DNA from: Streptomyces aurantiogriseus
Lineage (GTDB): Bacteria > Actinomycetota > Actinomycetes > Streptomycetales > Streptomycetaceae
Direction of reading: 5' to 3'
Length of the DNA stretch: 64,000 nucleotides
NCBI RefSeq assembly: GCF_014649375.1
Contig: NZ_BMSX01000006.1
Coordinates: 339,703-403,702 of the forward strand
The stretch's first letter is position 1. Every line of letters starts with the position of its first letter. Of this stretch, positions 58,742 through 64,000 are shown piece after piece. The notes under the pieces were generated by a model, which made no database searches, was not told the origin of the DNA, and was given only the letters and a program-made list of their open reading frames with translations. A program made the position numbers and the translations under genes.

Positions 58742-59821
58742 CTAGAGGACTACCAGGGCCCTGCCGCCCTTCCCCGCGAGCATGTTCTCGAAGGCCGCCG
58801 GGATGCCCTCCAGGGCGATCCGTTCCGTCACCAGGGAGGCCAGGTCCAGGCGGCCCGCACGGATGTGCTCGGCGAGGACCGGGATGTCCTGCGCCGGGTT
58901 CGAGTTGCCGTAGACGCAGCCGGAGAGAGTCCTGCCCCAGTGGAAGATCTCCAGGGCGTTGAACGTGACCTGCTGGTCCTTGCCGCCGATGCCGACGACC
59001 GTGGTGCGGCCGCCGCGCCGGGTGGAGTCCCAGGCCGTGCGGATCGTCGTCGCGCGGCCCACGCACTCGACGGCCACGTCGACGCCCTGCCCGCCGGTCA
59101 GCCCCCTGACCTCACGGGCCGTGTTCTCGGATGCCACCACGAAGTCGGTGGCTCCGGCACCGCGCGCCAACTCCTCCTTCTCCGGGGAGACGTCGACCGC
59201 GACGATCGTCGAGGCGCCCGCGATCCGTGCCGACTGGAGGGCGGCGAGGCCCACTCCCCCGGCGCCGTACACGGCCACCGTCTCGCCCGCCCGGACCTGC
59301 GCCGCGTGATGGACGGCGCCGTAGCCGGTGAGGACCGCGCAGCCGAGGAGGGCGGCGTCGGCGAGGGGGATGCCCTCGGGGAGGGGGAGGACGCACGAGG
59401 CCTGGACGACCGTCTCCTCGGCGAACGCGGCCACGTTCAGGCCGGGGTGGAGGTCGGTGCCGTCGGCGGTGCGGGCATGGACGTCGGCGGATCCGTTGAG
59501 GGCGTTGACGCAGAGCCATACCTCGCCGAGCGCACAGGCGTGGCAACTGCCGCAGGACGGGGCCCAGTTGAGGACCACGCCGTCGCCGGGTGAGACGTGC
59601 GTGACGCCCTCGCCGACGGCCACGACCGTGCCGGAGCCCTCGTGGCCGAGGACGGCGGGGACCGGGACGCGCAAGGTGCCGTTGGACAGGGACAGGTCGG
59701 AGTGGCAGACGCCGGCGGCGGCGAGCCGGACCCGGACCTGACCGGGGCCGGGGTCGGGCAGGTCGATCTCGGTGATCTCCAGAGGAGCGCCCACGGCGGG
59801 CAGAACGGCGGCACGGACCAC
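58742..59821 (-). CDS. Zinc-dependent alcohol dehydrogenase (class III-like)
   Basis: A 359-aa medium-chain dehydrogenase. Catalytic zinc: 'GVCHSDLSLSNG' (Cys) and 'LGHEGSGTV' (His-Glu); structural zinc cysteines in 'CGSCHACALGEVWLC'; Rossmann 'VYGAGGVGLAALQ'. NAD-dependent oxidation of an alcohol is expected. It lies ten bases after the aldehyde dehydrogenase gene: alcohol to acid in two steps. GTG 59821 with GAGGAGC upstream. Confidence 0.9.
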   Translation of the reverse strand: MVRAAVLPAVGAPLEITEIDLPDPGPGQVRVRLAAAGVCHSDLSLSNGTLRVPVPAVLGHEGSGTVVAVGEGVTHVSPGDGVVLNWAPSCGSCHACALGEVWLCVNALNGSADVHARTADGTDLHPGLNVAAFAEETVVQASCVLPLPEGIPLADAALLGCAVLTGYGAVHHAAQVRAGETVAVYGAGGVGLAALQSARIAGASTIVAVDVSPEKEELARGAGATDFVVASENTAREVRGLTGGQGVDVAVECVGRATTIRTAWDSTRRGGRTTVVGIGGKDQQVTFNALEIFHWGRTLSGCVYGNSNPAQDIPVLAEHIRAGRLDLASLVTERIALEGIPAAFENMLAGKGGRALVVL

Positions 59822-59831
59822 GGGAAGCTCC

Positions 59832-61220
59832 TCAGAACTGCAGGGACTTGGTCTGGAGGTACTCGGCGAGGCCGTGGGCTCCGAGTTCGCGGCCGACGCC
59901 CGACTGCTTGTACCCGCCGAAGGGCGCGAGCGGGTTGAAGCGGCCGCCGTTGATGTCGACCTGTCCGGTGTCCATACGGCGGGCGAAGGCCACCGCCTCC
60001 GCCTCCTCGCCCGCCCAGACGGCTCCGGCCAGGCCGTAGACCGTGCCGTTGGCGATGCGCAGGGCCTGCTCCTCGTCCTCGTAGCGCAGGATCGACAGGA
60101 CCGGGCCGAAGATCTCCTCCTGGGCGATGGTCATCTCCGGGGTGACGTCGGCGAAGACCGTCGGGCTGACGAACCAGCCCCGCTCGCGCGGGGATGCGGG
60201 GCCGCCCGCGACCAGCCGCGCGCCCTCGGCCACGCCCTTCTCGATGTAACCGCGCACCCGTGCCTGCTGCTTGGCGCTGACGAGCGGGCCGATGCGGTCG
60301 CCGTACTTCGCGGCGGCGGCCGCGGCCAGCTCGACGGCCTCGTCGTAGCGGGAGGAGTGCACCAGCATCCGGGTCCAGGCGCTGCACGTCTGACCCGAGT
60401 TGGACATCACGTTGGCGACGCCGACGTTGACGGCCCGGGCGAGATCGGCGCTCGGGAGGATGACGTTGGCGGACTTGCCGCCGAGTTCCAGGGCCACCTT
60501 CTTGATCGCGGCGCCGGCCGTCGCGGCGATCTGCTTCCCCACGGCGGTGGAGCCGGTGAAGGAGACCAGGTCGACGCCCGGGTGCTCGGCGAGGGCCTGT
60601 CCGGCGACCGGGCCGAGGCCGGTGACGAGATTGAAGACGCCGGCCGGGAGGCCCGCCTCGTGGACCGCCTCCGCGAAGAGCTGGGCGGTGAGCGGGGTGT
60701 CCTCGGCGGGCTTCAGGACGACCGTGCAGCCCGCGGCGAGGGCCGGGGCGACCTTGGCGACGATCTGGTGGAGCGGGTAGTTCCAGGGCGTGATGGCACC
60801 GACCACGCCGATCGGCTCGTGGTACACGGTGGAGTTGCCGACCTTCTCCTCGAAGGAGTGGGTGGCGGCCAGTTCGGCGTAGGAGCCGGCGACCGCGATC
60901 GGGAGGGCGGCGTGAACCGCCTGGGAGAAGGGCAGCGGGGAGCCGAGTTCGGCGGTGACGGTCTCGGCGATCTCGTCCTTGCGGGCCACCAGCACGTCCC
61001 GGAGGGCGGTCAGGCGCGCGGCCCGCTCGCCCGGCGGGGTCGCGGCCCAGGCCGCGAGGGCGGCGCGGGCGGCCCGTACGGCGGCGTCGACGTCCTCGGC
61101 GCTGCCGGCCGGAACCTCGCCGATGACCTGCTCGTCCGCCGGGTTGACGACCTCGATCACGCCCTGGCCGGCGGCGGGGTGCCAGGCGCCGTCGAGATAG
61201 ATGCCGTCGTGTGCCTTCAT
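59832..61220 (-). CDS. Aldehyde dehydrogenase
   Basis: A 462-aa NAD(P)-dependent enzyme. 'GVVGAITPWNYPLHQIVAKVAPALAAG' (shortened), Glu in 'ALELGGKSANVIL', catalytic Cys in 'NSGQTCSAWTRM' and 'EEIFGPVLSI'. The substrate range cannot be read. ATG 61220 follows GGAGGGA. First gene of a two-gene operon with the alcohol dehydrogenase; a TetR-type operator lies 38 bases upstream. Confidence 0.92.
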   Translation of the reverse strand: MKAHDGIYLDGAWHPAAGQGVIEVVNPADEQVIGEVPAGSAEDVDAAVRAARAALAAWAATPPGERAARLTALRDVLVARKDEIAETVTAELGSPLPFSQAVHAALPIAVAGSYAELAATHSFEEKVGNSTVYHEPIGVVGAITPWNYPLHQIVAKVAPALAAGCTVVLKPAEDTPLTAQLFAEAVHEAGLPAGVFNLVTGLGPVAGQALAEHPGVDLVSFTGSTAVGKQIAATAGAAIKKVALELGGKSANVILPSADLARAVNVGVANVMSNSGQTCSAWTRMLVHSSRYDEAVELAAAAAAKYGDRIGPLVSAKQQARVRGYIEKGVAEGARLVAGGPASPRERGWFVSPTVFADVTPEMTIAQEEIFGPVLSILRYEDEEQALRIANGTVYGLAGAVWAGEEAEAVAFARRMDTGQVDINGGRFNPLAPFGGYKQSGVGRELGAHGLAEYLQTKSLQF

Positions 61221-61257
61221 CGTGTTCCCTCCGGGCGGGCCTCGTCGTCCAGGCCCC

Positions 61258-61276
61258 AAACTAGCGCCGTTAGTTT
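61258..61276. promoter_or_regulatory. TetR operator AAACTAGCGCCGTTAGTTT
   Basis: Arms AAACTA / TAGTTT and central CG-C-CG are symmetric. Identical to 54759-54777 at 15 of 19 positions, all differences being transitions. Located in the promoter of the aldehyde dehydrogenase operon. Confidence 0.65.
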
Positions 61277-61337
61277 TCGGGCACCAGGGGTGCTCTCCGT
61301 GCGACACCTCACCGTCCCATACGGGACGTCTAGGGCG

Positions 61338-61739
61338 TTATTCGTCCAGGTCCGGCATCCGGGCCGGTGCCGGGCAGATGCGGTCGCCGTGCCGGTCGAC
61401 GACAAGAAGGTGGGCGAGGTCGACGAGGAGGGGGACCTGCAGGCCGTGGCGCAGGTCGAAGTCGGGAGCGGTGCGCACCACGAGGTCGCCGGGCAGCCGC
61501 CCCTCGGGGGACGCGACCGCGGGGCCCGGCTCCGGCGGCTCGTCCAGCACCACCACCGGCCCCGCCCGCAGACTGCCCGCCCTCCCCCGCAGCCGGTCGA
61601 GGACCCTGATCTCCCTGCGGCGGCGCCGGGGCGGCCGGGGCAGCGGCCGCGGCGCCTCCAGCTCCGGTACGACGGCGGGGCGCGAGCCGGTGTTGAAGTG
61701 GACGAGCGCCTCGTGGCCCTGGAACTCCACGTGTTCCAC
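61338..61739 (-). pseudogene. C-terminal remnant of a sugar ABC transporter ATPase (MalK/MsiK type)
   Basis: 133 aa that read like only the C-terminal regulatory (TOBE/MOBE) part of a CUT1 ATPase: 'VEHVEFQGHEALVHFNTGS' and 'LQVPLLVDLAHLLVVDRHGDRI' (shortened). Walker A, signature and Walker B are absent; the frame is closed upstream at 61788-61790. An eight-G run (61763-61770) lies where a one-base insertion would join it to a Pro-rich frame with 12-residue repeats that extends to 62098. Either a decayed gene, a frameshifted gene or a sequencing error. Confidence 0.55.
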
Positions 61740-62121
61740 CAGCCCGGGATGTGTGTCTCGCCGGGGGGGGAGGGCGGACGGCCCGGTTCAGCCTTGCCCT
61801 GCTGGGCACGTGGCTTCGCCTGCAGCGGGGGTGCTACCGGTGCGCGCGGCTTCGCCTCCGGTGGCGTGCCGACCGGTGCGCGCGGCTTCGCCTGCGGCGG
61901 GGGTGCTACGGGTGCACATGGCTTCGCCTCCGGCAGGGGCCGCGGCTCCGGGCGGGCCGGTGGACGACCTGGGGTAGGCGGGCAGGGTCGGGGCGGGGAC
62001 GCCTCGGGGGTCTGCGCGCCGGTGCGAGGCGGGCGGGGCGGCGGCTCGGCCGGAGGTTGCGCCGGGCTCGACCGGGCGCCTCGTCCAGGCGAGTTCACGC
62101 CGCGGCGGCGGGCGGCCCGGC
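61740..62121. other. 382-bp repeat-bearing region between the ABC remnant and the sortase gene
   Basis: GGCTTCGCC occurs at 61812, 61848, 61884 and 61920, an exact 36-bp period of four units. On the minus strand the repeat encodes PEAKPRAPVAPP-type 12-mers in one frame. No start codon with a ribosome site is evident. Confidence 0.7.
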
Positions 62122-63981
62122 TCAGCGGGCGGAGGTGCGCGGTTCGCGGATCTTCGTGAGGTGGGCGAAGACGACGAGGTTGCCCGTGTAGCCCTTCTTG
62201 CGGTCGAACGTTCCGCCGCAGGTGATGAGGCGGAGCTCGGGACGGCCCCGGGAGCCGTACACCTCACGGTCGGGGAAGTGCTCCTTCTCGTAGTTCTTGA
62301 TGGCGTCGACGGTGTAGACGGCGACCCGTCCGTCGGCGCGGCGGACCTCCACCAGGCGGCCCGGCTTGAGTTCGGAGAGACCCCAGAAGACGGCCCTGTC
62401 CGTGTCGGTGTCGAGATGCCCGACGGCCACGGCGGTCCCCGGCTCGCCCGGGGTCGGCCCGTCGGCGTACCAGCCCACCAGGTTCGGGTCGTCCTCCGGG
62501 GGTGCGGGCAGCCGCCGCTCACTGTTGAGGCGGAGGTCCATGACGGGGGCGTCCACGTCGAGGTACGGGATGGCGAGGCGGGTGGCACGGGAACGTGGGA
62601 GGGGGTGGGAGGCGGCGGCCGTGGGGCCGGCCGGCGGATGAGGGTGTGCGGGGGTCGCGGGGCGGCCGGCGGAGGGGTGGCCCGAGGATCGCCCGGGGAC
62701 GGCGGCGGCGTCGCCGTCCGGGCGGGGACGACCCTGCCGGACTCGCTGATCTGCCTGCCCCGGCCGATCTGTTTGCGCCGGCTGGGCTGCCGGCCCTGCC
62801 TGGGCTGCCGGCCCTGCCTGGCTTGCCGGTCCTGGCTGCGCTGCCTGCCCAGGCCGGCTGGCTGGCCCGGACCGGCCTGCCTGCTCGGACCGGCCTGCCT
62901 GCTCGGACCGGCCGACCGGCCCGGACTGGCCGGCTTGCCCCGACCGTCCCGTCCGCCCGGACCGGGCTCGTTCTCCCGGCGCGCTCGCTCGCCCCGGCTG
63001 TGGCGCCTCGGCGCCGTCCGGCCGGCCCGCCCGTCCCGGCCGCTGCGGATCGGCAGGGCCGGGCTCGTGGGACCGCTGCGGACCGGCACGGCCCCGCTCG
63101 TGGGACCGTGGTGGGTCGGCCCGGCCCGGAGTGCTGTCCGGCAGGGACGCCTCGTCCGACGGCCGCGAGGACTGCGTCCCCGACGAGTGCGCGCCCGATG
63201 CAACCCCGTCCGACGCCCTCGTACCCGCCCCCTGCGAACTTGGCCCCCGCTCCCCCTGTCGCGGCCCCCGAGCGTCGTCCGCCGCACCTGGCCCGCCCCC
63301 GGACGCCCCTCCGGCCGCCACTCCGCCGGCCTCCCCCGCCCTCACCGCGCCCGCCGGCCAGGCACCCGCACCGGCGGCCGACGAGTCCTCCGCGCTGTCG
63401 GCCGGCCAGGCCTCCCCGTCGACCACCCCCGAAGAACCCCCCGGCGCCGCCAGGACCGCTGCCGGGGAGGACGCCTCGTCCTGAGCCGACCAGACGCCGC
63501 CCGTCACCAGCACGGCAGCCAGGAGGACCGTCCGCGTCAGACGGAAGGCGCGCGTCCGAGACCAGGGCCTACGGGCACGCCCACCCGGCGTCCCACGAAC
63601 AGCGCGCCCACCCCCCGTGAGGCGAACCGGGCGCTCGCCTGGCACCCGGCCGACAACCCCACCCCTCGCTCCTGAGCGAACCGCACGCCCACCCGTGGTC
63701 AGCCGAACGGCACGCTCACCCGGCGCCGCTCGAACAGCGCGCCCGCCCGGCGCCAGGCGAACCGAACGTGCACCCGGCGCGAGGCCATCCGCACCTCCCA
63801 CCGCCGCCAGGCGAACCGCACGCCCACCCGCCGCAAAGCGCCCCAACCGCTCACCCCGGGCCCCGCGAACAGCACGATCCCCCGGCACCAGGCGATCCGA
63901 GCGCTCACCCGCCCCCCGCCCCACAACACCTCCCCCCGCCACCGAGCGAACCGCACGCCCACCCGCCGCAAAGCGCCCCAA
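62122..63981 (-). CDS. Class F-type sortase with long repetitive N-terminus (possibly incomplete at the window edge)
   Basis: The last ~170 residues are a sortase domain: 'TRLAIPYLDVDAPVMDLRLN', catalytic His in 'AVAVGHLDTDTDRAVFWGL', Cys in 'LRLITCGGTFDRKKGYTGN' (31 residues from the end) and a following Arg. Streptomyces class F sortases have this TCGG pattern. Before it lies a ~270-residue Ser/Pro/Gln/Gly tract with AGRSEQ and AQPGPASQ repeats, and a membrane segment 'LTRTVLLAAVLVTGGVW'. The first ~140 codons are RAVRLxPGG repeats and may not be translated; a GTG near 63650 is a likelier start. Confidence 0.78.
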   Translation of the reverse strand: MGRFAAGGRAVRSVAGGGVVGRGAGERSDRLVPGDRAVRGARGERLGRFAAGGRAVRLAAVGGADGLAPGARSVRLAPGGRAVRAAPGERAVRLTTGGRAVRSGARGGVVGRVPGERPVRLTGGGRAVRGTPGGRARRPWSRTRAFRLTRTVLLAAVLVTGGVWSAQDEASSPAAVLAAPGGSSGVVDGEAWPADSAEDSSAAGAGAWPAGAVRAGEAGGVAAGGASGGGPGAADDARGPRQGERGPSSQGAGTRASDGVASGAHSSGTQSSRPSDEASLPDSTPGRADPPRSHERGRAGPQRSHEPGPADPQRPGRAGRPDGAEAPQPGRASAPGERARSGRTGRSGQAGQSGPVGRSEQAGRSEQAGRSGPASRPGQAAQPGPASQAGPAAQAGPAAQPAQTDRPGQADQRVRQGRPRPDGDAAAVPGRSSGHPSAGRPATPAHPHPPAGPTAAASHPLPRSRATRLAIPYLDVDAPVMDLRLNSERRLPAPPEDDPNLVGWYADGPTPGEPGTAVAVGHLDTDTDRAVFWGLSELKPGRLVEVRRADGRVAVYTVDAIKNYEKEHFPDREVYGSRGRPELRLITCGGTFDRKKGYTGNLVVFAHLTKIREPRTSAR

Positions 63982-64000
63982 CCGCTCACCCCGGGCCCCG
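63811..64000. repeat. 55-bp exact direct repeat with 135-bp period
   Basis: GCGAACCGCACGCCCACCCG... occurs identically at 63811-63865 and 63946-64000 (window end). The 135-bp distance is a multiple of three, and smaller ~36-bp units (CGAACCG-CACGC-CACCCG) repeat throughout 63600-64000. Confidence 0.9.

Noticed and set aside
61217..62098. A 293-codon Pro-rich frame as a separate protein
   Set aside because: Open mainly because of 36-bp repeats and GC bias, and out of frame with the recognisable ABC C-terminal sequence; kept only as part of the frameshift hypothesis.
1..64000. Search for TTA codons implying bldA control
   Set aside because: Every TTA I checked by eye was out of frame or intergenic, so no bldA-dependent gene is claimed.

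Overview
The window is a high-GC chromosomal segment from a Streptomyces. Evidence: nearly every third codon position is G or C, GTG starts are common, several genes look leaderless, there is a chaplin pair (chpC/chpH), a mycothiol ligase (mshC), a SoxR of the actinobacterial type and several Streptomyces-only small families. From memory, the gene order resembles the S. coelicolor segment that carries mshC, chpC-chpH, the gluconate operon and soxR. I saw no TTA (bldA) codon in the reading frames I scanned by eye.

Left part (1-17.4 kb): a PAC2-family gene, a secreted SMP-30-like protein, mshC with an actinobacterial trio of co-occurring families (SCO1664-like, DUF3090, histidine phosphatase), a CorA-type transporter, a ferritin-like protein, an F420-type oxidoreductase, an aldo/keto reductase translationally coupled to a degenerate RecD-like protein, a small DUF5703 gene, the two chaplin genes, an M20 peptidase and tRNA-Leu(GAG). 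Two copies of a MITE-like repeat sit exactly at the stop codons of the SCO1664-like gene and the corA-like gene.

17.6-28.3 kb: a Pls/PosA-type membrane NRPS whose adenylation code reads as lysine-like, overlapping an M1 metallopeptidase gene (a candidate poly-amino-acid producer with its own hydrolase); a YchJ-like gene; and the gluconate/idonate operon (gntR, gntK, gntP, an SDR and an idonate-type dehydrogenase) with a FadR-type operator in front.

28.5-51 kb: a mixture of membrane and redox genes (molybdoenzyme plus cytochrome b, two DUF202 proteins, DMT transporter, NUDIX); an acyl-CoA module (APH-type kinase, acyl-CoA dehydrogenase, AMP ligase, SDR, TetR) bracketed by two related operators and resembling the levulinate/4-hydroxyacid route; a NamZ-type muramidase; an alpha/beta hydrolase; a penicillin acylase-family enzyme; a BKACE enzyme; an RNA ligase of the DRB0094 type; then about 0.6 kb of tandem repeats.

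51-64 kb: soxR, a MaoC hydratase and a TetR sharing one palindrome; an acyl-CoA dehydrogenase with a dispersed repeat inserted in frame; a second TetR whose palindrome recurs in front of an aldehyde/alcohol dehydrogenase operon; ArsR, EamA and MFS genes; a truncated sugar-ABC ATPase remnant; and a class F-type sortase with a long repetitive N-terminal part running to the window edge. Much of the right half looks like catabolism of acyl-CoA, alcohols and aldehydes under several TetR repressors.
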